A stretch of 64,000 nucleotides of DNA. Source: Arbacia lixula. Its lineage: Eukaryota; Echinodermata; Echinoidea; Arbacioida; Arbaciidae. The stretch is from contig OZ022581.1 of NCBI GenBank assembly GCA_963669155.1, positions 19,968,197-20,032,196 on the forward strand, in the 5' to 3' direction. Below, piece after piece: positions 47,393 through 57,780 of the stretch. Under the pieces are notes generated by a model that made no database searches, had not been told where the DNA came from, and worked only from the letters and a program-made list of their open reading frames with translations. Each line of letters opens with the position of its first letter. The first letter of the stretch is position 1. The translations under genes and the position numbers were made by a program.

Positions 47393-48430
47393 CGAAAAAC
47401 TAGTAGAAACCAGTAGAGAAAAACGATTGGAATTTCTACTGGTTTCTACTGGAAATTTTCTACTGGTTTGAATATGGAAAGTGAAATGATTTCCAGTAGA
47501 ATACCTACTGGGACCATAAGGAGACCTGTAGGAATCAAAATTAAAATATTGATGTAATACATGTATTGATTTAAAAGTATAATAGGTTAATCCAAGTTTC
47601 CAAAGTAAGGCACATATTGTTTTAGACTAACTCTATCCTATCCTATACTTATCCCTATCCTATATCTATCCTAATTCCTCTCATTTTTTTTCACGCACTT
47701 TCATATATATAGTAGTACGGTTATTAGGCACATAACATATTGGTTACTACAATCTTAAGAAAAGCATTTTTTGTTGTTATCATTCTTGTCTTCACTTAAG
47801 TAGGTGGCATTCACTATTCTATTTTTAAACTTGAAATCATTAATTTGTAAGATTCCTTTTATCTGGTTATGTGGAGGTTATCCATATAAAAGTACAAAAT
47901 TATGACTCATGAATACATTCATGAATATTCATGAGCATCTCTATTTCTATTGGGTTTTTTTGGTTTCTACTGGTCTCCAATACCAGTAGAATTCACTGGT
48001 CTCTAATGGTTTCTACTGGATTGACTTTGTATTTTTCACACTCCTTTTCAAACCATTAGATCTTACTGGTTTCTATTGGTTTCTACTGGTCTCCAATACC
48101 AATAGAATTCACTGACCCAATCTCTAATGGTTTCTACTGGTTTGACTTTGTATTTTTCACACTCCATTTGAAACTATTAGATCTCACTGGTTGATATTGG
48201 TTTCTATTGTTTTGACTTTGATTTTTCCACACTCCTTTTTTTCAAACCATTAGATTTCACTGGTTTCTGCTGGTCTTCAATACCATTAAACTTTACTTTT
48301 TCTACTGGTTTCTACTGGTTTGATTTTGCAGTTCTTCATCAGACCAGTAGACTCTACTGGTTTATGAAAAACCAGTAGAAACCATTAGGCGCTCTCTACT
48401 GGTTTCTATAGGAATTTCGACATGGGGTAG
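47393..48430. repeat. TACTGG-rich palindromic array
   Basis: Contains many copies of TTCTACTGGTTTCTACTGG and the inverse CCAGTAGAAACCAGTAGA. At 47955-48345 an approximately 120-bp tandem unit is visible (TTTCTACTGGTTTGACTTTG, TATTTTTCACACTCC, CAAACCATTAGATCT, GGTCTCCAATACCA), repeated about three times. The outer ends are inverted: CTAGTAGAAACCAGTAGAGA at 47399 and TCTCTACTGGTTTCTATAGG at 48392. It contains no gene. Confidence 0.8.
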
Positions 48431-48884
48431 TAGTAGGAGTAGTAGGGGAGAGCGAGGTAAATAGGGACATAAAATTTCAAACTTCTGTATTAGCACAACG
48501 AGTAGTCCCATCATCAAATAGACATCGTATCATGAACCTGTGCGGTATTCCCTCATTATGGCATAGATAATGGCAAAAAGATGCAAGTTATTTAAAAAAA
48601 AAGTACTGTCATAGATGTCCCCTATTCCCCGACCAAAAGTGGGGAATTACGGACATGTGATGACGTAAATACGGACCGAGAATAAGGTTTACTGTGTCGA
48701 GCCTTGCCTTATTAAGCTACCTCCTCCCAACGCTTAAGCAATCAAAGCAGACACTAACTATTCTCTTATCTTGCCTTCAGTGAAGTTTCTTAGTCCAAAC
48801 TTATGCATTGAGAAGCGTACTAATTATGTACAATAGGTTTATTATTTCACCTGGATATTATTGATCCATTTGTACAAGTTTAGA

Positions 48885-49457
48885 TTGCCCCTGTCATCAA
48901 AATATATGTTGACTTCTGTTGATGCAACTTAATGTATATAACAAAATCACTAACTGTTCAATGGAAATATGTGTCCTATATTTTAAAATAATTTTTCTCT
49001 ATTTTTTCTCAGCACTGACAAGCCCCGCCTCCAAAATATCCTCAAACTCAAGATTCCCCCTGTGACATCACCAAAGGTAGAAATTAGCAGGATAATAGAC
49101 ATAATGTATGCACAAACTAAACATTGCAATGACTATTTGTGCTTATAATAGCATCACATACATGACATAGCAAGCACATTTCTGACATAACTGCATAAGG
49201 AAACGATTATTCCCAAATGAAAGGTTGTTAGATGGTATTGTGTGAAGACATGTGATGATCTTGTGGGCAGGTGGAGGTAGTCATTACAATGTTAGTTTGT
49301 GCATAAATTCTGCTTATTATCCTGCTAATTTCTACCTTTGATGATGTCACAGGGTAATCTTGAGTTGGAGGATATTTTGGAGGCGGGGCTTATCAGTGCT
49401 GAGAAAAAATAAGGAAAAATCATTTCAAAATATAGGACACATATTTCCACTGAACAG
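48885..49457. mobile_element. TTAA foldback element, right end truncated (copy D)
   Basis: Left end GCCCCTGTCATCAAAATATA, both long arms present (CACTGACAAGCCCCGCCTCC and GGAGGCGGGGCTTATCAGTG). Homology to copy B stops at CACTGAACAG (49457), where the CGATC-rich arm of the composite element begins. The terminal TIR and TTAA at this side are lost. Confidence 0.83.
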
Positions 49458-50503
49458 ACGTGTGCTCGACGAGTTGCGTTTGGATCGATCGACTGCGGTC
49501 GAAAAGTACTCGGGATGTGATCGAGTGTGGTCTGGTGTCGGTCGAAACGTAATCGAGTTCAGTCGAGTAGAGATCGCTAGCAGTCGTGTAGCGTTGGCGC
49601 AACAGTCGAGAAACAGTCGCAACAGTCGAGAAAAGGACGATTCCTGGATCGAAATGATCGGGAACCAATCGTGTAGTATTCGAGCATAAATCGAGATGAT
49701 CGGGAACTAAGTGGTTGGAAAATTCCATCCCGACCGAACAAGATTTCTATACGACCGTTTCACGATCAACTCGACCTCTTCTCGATCGCTACCCGAACTG
49801 TTGGCGCTCGGGCTTCCTACTCGATAATTTTTGACTGTCAAAAATTATCGAGAAGGAAGCAGGAGCGATGCCGATCAAGGTAGACTAACCCCGAATACCC
49901 TTGCCGAGCGAACGCGATCAGGCCAAAATAGCTTGATCGGGATTGATCGAGTTGATCTGATCGGCAGTGTGAACCTAGCATAAGGGCTTGTACATTTAGA
50001 TTTTAGGTTTGAGTTTTTTCATATGTTGACATGTTTACCATGTGCTATTTCATATAATATTTATTCACCGTGCACTATCGTGATTATGTTTACCATTTAC
50101 TATTTTGATATGTTAATCATGTACTGTTATAATGTACTTTTTGATCTGTCTGTGTCCCTATGTAAAGCAAGTACATTACTGACGAGGCCGCCCTGAATAG
50201 ATAAAACTGGAAACAAATAAATGTTTAACTCTCTCATTGCCATTAGTATGAAAATGTGCAGTAAGCCAATGGGGTTTACACGGCTTGGTAATGTAAAGGT
50301 TAAAATATAAAAGTCAAGGGATTTCACCTTGACACGTACGCAAGTACATATGCTTTAGAACAAGATCAACCAAGTGAAGAGCAAGCTGCTAACAGACTAG
50401 CCGTTTAACAAGACCTCTAGCGTCTAATTTCACCAAACGTCTCATGAAGAAGACCAACAGGCTGTGGATTGCATTAACCCTCAGGGACCAGCAAGTGGGG
50501 AGA

Positions 50504-50570
50504 AGGCGTAGTCTTAGTTACCACACATAGCTGTTAACAGACCCGGTTGTATCCATGTACTCCACAGCCC
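50504..50570 (+). repeat. Diverged half-copy of the 59232-59410 palindrome
   Basis: GGCGTAGTCTTAGTTACCA, AACAGACCCGGTTGTATCCA and CTCCACAGCCC match the right arm of that element in order. Confidence 0.65.
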
Positions 50571-50979
50571 AGAAACTAGGCGAATAGAGGAGCGGACGTG
50601 TTGTGCATTTGGACATAAGACGACTTGTAAAAGGCTACTGTCAGACGTAAAAACGTAAACAAACCTCGAAGTTCGTATGTTCTCAGCCGATCTGCCTTGC
50701 TCGCTTTCTGCTTGTACGCACAATTGTGAGACCAATGAGAAGCTCATGTATGCAACGAGCAAGCGTGACAACACTAACCGATTGTAATCTCTTTACACAA
50801 CTTCTGTATAAGCAGATACGTGGTTATGCGTAGACAAAGTCAACATGTAAGTTCACTCCGGTCACCGGCTATCGAACGTATAGTGTATATACCTCATATG
50901 GTACGATATAGAATCTTTGAATGGTATTACATGATGTGTATGACTATGATATACAAGTTTAAGTAATTTGTTTGAAATG

Positions 50980-51062
50980 TTTTTACAATTGTTACTTTGT
51001 CAACTGTATTGTATGAATTTAATTTGAGAGAAAACAATAAACATCTTTTTAAAAAAAAAAAA
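50980..51062 (+). repeat. Poly(A)-ended 3' terminus
   Basis: AGAAAACAATAAACATCTTT precedes a 13-A run (about 51050-51062). AATAAA about 15 bases before an A-tract is typical of a genuine 3' end or of a retroposed transcript end. No linked coding sequence was found upstream. Confidence 0.45.
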
Positions 51063-51776
51063 GACGGCGCGATTCTTCAAAGTCAACGATCCGGCAGGAA
51101 ATATTTTTTTTAACACCACCGGTTTTCTTGAGTTTTATCGCAATTATTATGGCAGAACTGTAGTGTAAAAAAAAATGCGCGTACCGTCAAATTGCCGTCT
51201 GCTCTGACGTTTCAGAGCTGTGTCATAAGTGATTGGCCCGGTTAAATCACATAGTTTGTTTCCCTCCAGCACTATCTCTTTATGTGTGTTGCTATCCACA
51301 GTAACACGATATTCTCTGTATTGTCAGCGCAACAGGGTCAAAAATATAGGATAACTACATAGTTTACGTGCGTGTCCGCTGAATATCAAAACAATAGATG
51401 TGGAATACATCTCGGTTTATAAGGTCACATCTAACGGCTCACTATCGTATGAGCAAAACCGTCGGCGGTAGGTACGGTACTGTAAACGACGAACATAACA
51501 CGGGTTGCCAACGAGCGAGCAGGTCGCAGATGCTTGGCGCTCGCTGTTCGGGAAGGTACCAACACGTCGTCTGCTAGCGTTTTGTATGTGTTGCCTTCAA
51601 TGTGTAGAATTTGGTTGGTGAGGATAAATGAAGTGTACGTCAGGATGAGAAAACAAGGATTAGTTATAGGAACCTGAATCGGATAATCGGTGACGAATAC
51701 AGTGACCGGGGAATCGCTTTGTAGGGACATTTTAATTTCACCTTCATCGTCGAGATCGGGCGGTTGTTCCTCCGTT

Positions 51777-52641
51777 ATGTCGATGTCGATCCACGCACCA
51801 GGACCCGATGTCTGCATCAAGAACTTGTCTAACACATCGCCGTTAGGGGCGGGTCAATGTGACATCAACATATCACCATTAACCCCGACGACTGCTAAAA
51901 CGAACGATGGCGGTGACGGACTACAATCAGGAAATCGTAGTCCCCCCGAGGAAACACCAGCTCCGTCGTATCTCCATACCCGACGTCGGTCGAGGTCATG
52001 CCTGGAGCTCGGCCATGACGTGGGCTTACTCTACGAGCAAAACTGCTCTTGGGGTGCCGCTCGACTCGGAAAGGATGACTTGACTTTATCTACGAAGAGC
52101 CTCTCGCGCTCGAAGTCGAGCAGGAACCCGGTCGCGTGTACATGGCGATCGAAGGCTCCTTCATTCCGGCATCTACTATTTGGCAACTTAAGCCATCACG
52201 ATCCTGATGGTATGAGCAATATCCCAACATCTCACTCGCCTTTCTTTCCTCCTGATCGATCGACATCATCGACGTCGCTAGCCTTAAAGTCGATGTCAAC
52301 CAGCGTACCTCGCCCCACAGGGAAACCGTCTACCGCTTTGGTAAACGACGGACCCGCATTGCAGCCCTCATCATCGTCTTCGTCGTGCTCTTCCTCATCC
52401 CCACTGCCTTCTAAATGTTTGCTGTCATCGCCGCCATCGTCGTCGACACCACCCCGGTCATCGTCGCGGCGGTGGGAAACATGGCTGCTACTATTGTGGT
52501 GTCACTTGAGCCAGATCCTGGCGGGTGGACTGCTGAAGAGCCTGGCCGTCTTCCTTGACGACATCCTGCAGGAGTTCGACTCCAGCGTCGCTTTCATGGG
52601 CTGGATGTTCAGCCTCGAGGCCTTCTTTTTCGGTGTAACGT
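51777..52641 (+). CDS. SLC16 / monocarboxylate-transporter-like protein, first coding exon
   Basis: An in-frame stop at 51684-51686 precedes the first ATG (51777; a second follows at 51783). The frame stays open for 288 codons plus one base to a strong donor (GTAACGT|GTGAGT). Residues 1-230 are hydrophilic, Ser/Pro-rich and cytosolic-looking (PSSSSSSCSSSSPLPSK, PPSSSTPPRSSSRR). Residues 231-288 form the first transmembrane segment and loop of an MCT: WLLLLWCHLSQILAGGLLKS, then LAVFLDDILQEFDSSVAFMG and WMFSL. The G-x-x-KS-x-x-VF..F..S...WM-S pattern is the SLC16 TM1-TM2 signature. The usual acidic-GGWGW entry motif is replaced by RRWETW. MCTs carry monocarboxylates, amino or thyroid hormones across the plasma membrane with or without protons; substrate is unknowable here. 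Later exons must lie beyond 64000 or went unrecognised. Confidence 0.75.
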
Positions 52642-53515
52642 GTGAGTAGCCCTTGCCGCGGTATCTAACTGCAGATGTTTTGTAAATAGATTAAATATGA
52701 AATAAGCTTAAGTAGCCAGGGTGCAGAATAAGTTAAAAAGCTATTCAAGCGTTCAGCTATTTATGCTATTTACAAAGCGAGCTATGTAAATACATGAACT
52801 CGTTAATTGTTTGAACGTATGGACAAGGTCCAGAGATAGAATATTAGTCTAAACCAAAATAAAAAGAAATAGATCGAGGACACCAAAAGAATAATCTCCA
52901 AATACTATATTGTAGCTTTATTAGAATGTCACGAATGGGAAATCCTGAGAGAATTGAAGGAAATGAAAAGCAACTTATTCATCTCCATTGACTTGCGTGT
53001 TTGTTGTGCAATTTCCCGGATGATTACAAGGCACACATTGCGTTAATATAACGAGATATGTATTCATACAATGTATGTAAATATATTAATATGTGTGGGT
53101 GAAGCTATCTGTTATACTTTTATGCTATACCAATATAGCCAGGGAAATGAATGTAGATAGATATAATAACAATAGAGTGAGCGTGATATAAAGTTGTAAC
53201 TGACAAGCTACATAAATATAAGGATAACTTTTCATAAATGATTCGACACCTCTATTCGTCTACCAAAGTTATAAGACATTGCAGGAATCGTAATAACGGC
53301 ATATAATGTAAGGTCAGCTTGTGAAATACGACATTTCACTCTTAAATTCAAGTAACACAGTTCTCTGGATCATGAAATTTCAAGTCGAAAGTCCGTCTTT
53401 CGTGCATCGAAGCACGAAATTTAAAACGTGTCATGTCTGTCCATTCACCAAGCACCGACACTATGCGTGATGTTCTACAAGGAAATACAATGACAACACT
53501 ATAGATCAGTAAACG
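52642..53515 (+). other. Intron of the SLC16-like gene, nothing else seen
   Basis: Starts GTGAGTAG. AT-rich; no second exon with MCT features (such as the TM4-5 RF.x.R motif) was found here or in the repeats that follow. Confidence 0.55.
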
Positions 53516-53541
53516 CACCCCCCCCCCTGCCTCTCTCCCCC

Positions 53542-53621
<80 letters not shown>

Positions 53622-53678
53622 ATATATGTATATATATGTATATACACACGTATATATATATATACATATATATATATA
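53516..53678 (+). repeat. C-run, (CT)n and (TA)n compound microsatellite
   Basis: C-runs (53518-53551), pure CT (53552-53618) and TATATATG/TATA repeats to about 53678. Confidence 0.96.
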
Positions 53679-53821
53679 AAACATGTATGTATCAAAACAC
53701 TTTAAATCAGTTATTCCGAAGCATTTCTCATACCTAACTTTTGCTGTGTTTTTGATGTTTGTTTTGATTGATATTGCCATATATGTTTGCTTATACAGTG
53801 CATTTGTTCATGTTTATACTT

Positions 53822-53902
53822 CAGAAACTTCAGGACATGAAGAAGGCCTAACAGCCGAAAGCTCTGAATAAACTTGCAAGTTTCAGCTATGTCCCAGCTC
53901 CT

Positions 53903-53939
<37 letters not shown>

Positions 53940-54192
53940 ATTTACACTTTAATATTTTGAAGCAACCGCTTGTCATGTCGAAGTTGAGAACTATCGCACT
54001 TTTATCTATCTCTCTCTCTCTCCCTTTCTCTCTCTCCATATATATCTGTATATATTTATCAAATCATGACAAGTGGTTGCTCCAGAGTATATAAGTGAAA
54101 ATGAAGAAAGAGAGTCTAGGAGATAGGGCGTCGCTGGACCTTCCAAGTTTATTCAAAGCTTTCGGCTGTTTGGCCTTCTTCAGTTAAGTTTC
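53822..54192. mobile_element. Inverted-repeat element with GAAGGCC..AGCCGAAAGC ends
   Basis: Left arm 53822-53981 and right arm 54060-54192 are reverse complements with gaps. The outer piece GAAGAAGGCCTAACAGCCGA / TCGGCTGTTTGGCCTTCTTC is followed by AATAAACTTGCAAG, a GTCCCAGCTCCTATACTCTC segment, a CT tract and GCAACCGCTTGTCATG, each with its inverse. The loop (53982-54059) is CT-rich. No coding capacity. The GAAGGCC-loop-AGCC piece is itself a small stem. Confidence 0.78.
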
Positions 54193-54247
54193 TTGCTCGG
54201 CGGTGGGTTGTCTATGGGTTTACCTCTCGCCCACTCTCTTTCTCAAC

Positions 54248-54267
54248 CCCCCCCCCCCCCCCCCACT

Positions 54268-54312
<45 letters not shown>
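54248..54312 (+). repeat. C-run and (CT)n microsatellite
   Basis: Two C-runs followed by CT to 54312; degraded CT continues to 54332. Confidence 0.95.
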
Positions 54313-54315
<3 letters not shown>

Positions 54316-54852
54316 CTTTGTTTCTCTCTCTCTTACTTTCTTGGGGATGGGTGCATTGAGGGCATTCTTTGCAGACAATCAACTAGGCTGCTAGTCATTT
54401 TGTCTCGGCGACTTCCTCGATGTAAGTTTAGAAAGGGGAAGGGAACTTTGCTCTTCAAAATCATGTATAGCGTACTTGGCATACATTCTCTTAAAACATT
54501 GGATGTTTCAACTCATGAACTATCAGATTTACAGAGACGTCGGATGCGAATTCACACTTGAAACTATTTTGTAGTTGATTTCTCAGACGTAGGTTTTTGT
54601 AAAAAAGCAAAGTAATGTAAGTTATATTATAGCTAACAATGATACCCTCCTTCCTTCTTTCATGTACATCTTCTTGCATTATGAGAACTCCCTGTTAATC
54701 AGGTTTTAGTAAGAACGTTGTCTTTATATAGCGTATGCCAAACTGACACGAATGAATAGCCGACATCGCCCCCCTCCGCCCCCCCCCCCCTCCCCACCCC
54801 CCCCCCCCCCCATCACCACACATTACGGTTCGTGAAACTATGACTGTTATTG

Positions 54853-55379
54853 TTAAAGACAGCCCGTCCCTTTTTCAGATCACCACAAAACCATCGAAAC
54901 ATTGGCAAAACATATAGAGAAGTGTTAGCAAGCTGTATATTTATGATTTGAAACTGATACGTAGTGTAAAATTCAAATGATGCGCGTAAACAACGTCTGA
55001 TTAATAGTCGTTATCTCAGGCTCTTAGCAGTTTGTGTTGAAATATCTGCTTTATTGATTAATCTGTTTATTAAATTATAAAACGCATTATGAAAAAAATT
55101 GTTCTATAGAAGGAATCATCTCCAAAGTTTTGGAATTACTCATAAAATTAGGATTTCACACATGTGTAATGACCACATAGATACTGTAACAAAGACTAAT
55201 ACTTTTTTCGTAGTACGAAAAAAGTCGGTTTGAAATTGAACGGCTGAAATTTTTACATATACAGAAAGCTTCAACATGCTATATTCATAGAAATGGTCTT
55301 GAATCACACTTTCTTCAATTTACGATCGTGATAGACGATTTCAAATTTTGTGCTTGCAAAAGGGACGGACGATCTTTAA
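54853..55379. mobile_element. TTAA-flanked MITE, copy 1 of an abutting pair
   Basis: TTAA at 54853-54856 and 55376-55379. TIR AGACAGCCCGTCCCTTTT at the left; the right end AAAAGGGACGGACGATCT is its imperfect inverse. Interior AT-rich, with a near-perfect palindrome (CTTTTTTCGTAGTACGAAAA core) at about 55201-55228. No transposase. piggyBac-like target site. Confidence 0.9.
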
Positions 55380-55901
55380 AGACAGCCCGTCCCTTTTTCA
55401 GATCACCACAAAACCATCGAAACATTGGCAAAACATATAGAGAAGTGTTAGCAAGTTGTATATTCATAATTTGAAACTGATATGTAGTGTAAAATTCAAA
55501 TAATGCTCGTAAACAACGTCTGATTAATAGTCTTTACCTCAGGCTCTTAGCAGTTTGTGTCGAAATATCTGCTTTATTGATTAATCTGTTTATTAAATTA
55601 TAAAACGCATTATGAAAAAAAAAATTGTTCTATAGAAAGAATCATCTCCAAAGTTTGGTAATTACACAATTAGGATTTCACACATGCATAATAACCACAT
55701 AGAGACTGTAACAAAGACTAATACTTTTTTCGTAGTACGAAAAAAGTCGGTTTGAAATTTAACGGCTGAAATGTTTACCTATACAGAAAGCTTTAACATG
55801 CTATATTCTTAGAAATGATCTTGAATCACACTTTCTTCAATTTACGATCGTGATAGACGATTTCAAATTTTAAGCTTGCAAAAGGGACGGGCAATCTTTA
55901 A
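55376..55901. mobile_element. TTAA-flanked MITE, copy 2 of an abutting pair
   Basis: Same element as 54853-55379 in the same orientation, sharing TTAA 55376-55379 and ending AAAAGGGACGGGCAATCT plus TTAA (55898-55901). The copies differ at scattered sites (for example ATGCGCG versus ATGCTCG, GAAAAAAATT versus GAAAAAAAAATT), so the duplication is not brand new. The same palindrome lies at about 55730-55748. Confidence 0.9.
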
Positions 55902-57104
55902 GGTATATAATATCGGTGATCAATGTCAAGTTTTATGACTTAAACCAAAAACAATCTACCCAACCTTTAAGGGACACAGTAGCAACAGTTATAAAAAAAA
56001 AATGGCATGGAAGTGCTTATAGACTAACAATAACATGTGTGAAAATTCGCAGTTATAGCTTCACGAAGCACTGAGACCCTGGGCAAGAAAATTGAGGAAC
56101 TTAGCCTATTGACGTTTGAAACACGCCGTTCCGTGGCGACCCATAGTTTACATTCATACACTGTATCGTACTGGTCAATGCATCACAAAAAAATCCGCTA
56201 TAACGTCACCCATTATGAACTTATTTTTTCATTCCAGTTGATATTTTCATGTATGAATACTATCTGCCTTGCCTGTTTTCTGCTCATGAGCGCAATCTGT
56301 ACACACAATTGCGGGGCAATAATAACAACGGCAAACTCATATATTGATGTATGAAGCGAGCAAGTTTCGTGCTTCAATTTGAAAAGAGGCACACTGAATG
56401 TCATGCGCAGGAGGCGAACCGTCATACATAGCTTGCGTGTCACATCAAACATGTATTCTTGGAAATGATTAGGTAAATCACCCTTTTGCATTTTCCTAGC
56501 AATCAACGATATGACAATATCAATCAAATATTTAACCGTGACCTAAAATTCCCAGCGGTCAATGGAATGTGGCTGTTGTTATTTTGAAGATAAGCTTGCT
56601 TTGGCGAGTCGAGCCAACCAAAACGTATGTAAATATTCAAACTGCCATTATGCGATGCGTCGCTGTCTTTGTATGTAGAATAGTCAGACGGTATCATAAT
56701 AGTACATATATGCTTAATTGATCTCTGTGCTGTATCGTTTGCATTCTTTATATTTCAGTGAGGTTACAAAAATATGTTTCCAGCACGATTAACCCTTTGT
56801 GCGCCAAGTAATTGCCATAGGGATTTGTGTGCTTGTATGATGAAAAATAAGCAATTGGCTGGGAAAATATCAAACATCAGATACAACGTCGTATTCGACC
56901 GCTAGAACTGAGATGAAATGAACGAGGTTTTTTTATTATTGACGCAATGATATTCATTGCGCAATAAATGATAATTGCTTGCGTGCTCACACAGTGGAAG
57001 CCAAAGACCTTATAGCGCTGCGAAGTAGCGGAAGACCAATCACTCTCCGAAAAAGCCATAGTACGACATGGGCGTCATTTGAGGAAGCAAGTTCCCAGAT
57101 AAAG
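55902..57104. other. No gene recognised
   Basis: AT-rich sequence presumed to be SLC16-like intron. Nothing here has paired splice sites and a protein-like frame. Confidence 0.4.
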
Positions 57105-57185
57105 TTTGAAGTTTAAAACTTGAAGTTTATTTTTTATTTTTGTTTACCACTTTAGAGGTACAAGAAATACACAATAAATTGTTAA
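57105..57185 (-). repeat. LINE-like 3' tail
   Basis: On the minus strand it ends AAAAAATAAACTTCAAGTTT followed by TAAACTTCAAAC, a variant of the recurrent AATAAACTTGAAC tail. Confidence 0.4.
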
Positions 57186-57437
57186 ATCATATTTATAATA
57201 TACACATATGCTTTCTTTAAGTAAAAGAGGAAAAGAGAAAAGAAAACAGGATGCAAGCAAATATCAACGCGATCATCCTACGCTAAGTAGTCTGTTTTGT
57301 TTACTAAGTATAGCTCTGGATGTGTGAAAGCAAAAGGGGAAAAATAAAAAAATAAGTGTGTGTTGGGAGATCAGTGTAGACATGGTAGCATATATCTTTA
57401 GAAATATTCCTGGATTCACCTATCAATTTTTGGTTAT

Positions 57438-57442
<5 letters not shown>

Positions 57443-57472
<30 letters not shown>
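57443..57472 (+). repeat. 30-base A-run
   Basis: Uninterrupted A-tract with no AATAAA just upstream, so its origin as a poly(A) tail is uncertain. Confidence 0.97.
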
Positions 57473-57474
<2 letters not shown>

Positions 57475-57780
57475 GTATACGCGTAGTGCATGCGGTTATG
57501 CAGACAGCGCGCTGCTCCGCTTCCTCGAATGGCGGCGGTTTTGCCCCATGGCGTACTATGCTTTTTTGTGTGCAAATACGAGAGAGTGGTTGGTCTTGCG
57601 CTGCTTCGCAGCGCTCTATGGTCTTTTGGTGGAAACAACGAGCTTTCAACTATTTTGTTGCATTTTTATTGCGTGGTGCATGTATTATACAGGGTTGTCA
57701 ATGAGGGGCGCTGACTGGAGCATGGAGAGGGGGCGGGCACCTAGGGGGTAGTCGAGTGCACAACATGACAAGCGAGTGTA

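Larger units (their letters stand above)
46461..49982. mobile_element. Composite foldback element with CGATC-rich inverted ends
   Basis: The left terminus ATGCTAGGTTCACACTGCCG is exactly inverted at the right (CGGCAGTGTGAACCTAGCAT, 49962-49981); the match continues through GATCAGATCAA. Inward, both ends (about 46480-46800 and 49460-49960) are packed with CGATC/GATCG about every 10-20 bases, with little extended identity. Between them lie a G-run, a (GTA)n array, a TACTGG-rich array and a nested TTAA foldback element. No transposase was found. Drosophila FB elements have comparable ends built from short degenerate repeats; a family link is not claimed. A target duplication is not clear. Confidence 0.65.

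Noticed and set aside
51431-51835. 134-codon minus-strand frame antisense to the SLC16-like exon
   Set aside because: The first 50 residues look protein-like, but the only possible donor (CAG|GTTCCT) is weak and the plus strand has an MCT signature and a strong donor. A bidirectional exon cannot be fully excluded.
54130-54192. Hammerhead ribozyme in the CTGAAGA..GAAA end
   Set aside because: CTGAAGA and GAAA fit the core pattern, but an extra A disrupts helix II closure and no helix I or III partners were found by eye. A structure search could revisit it.
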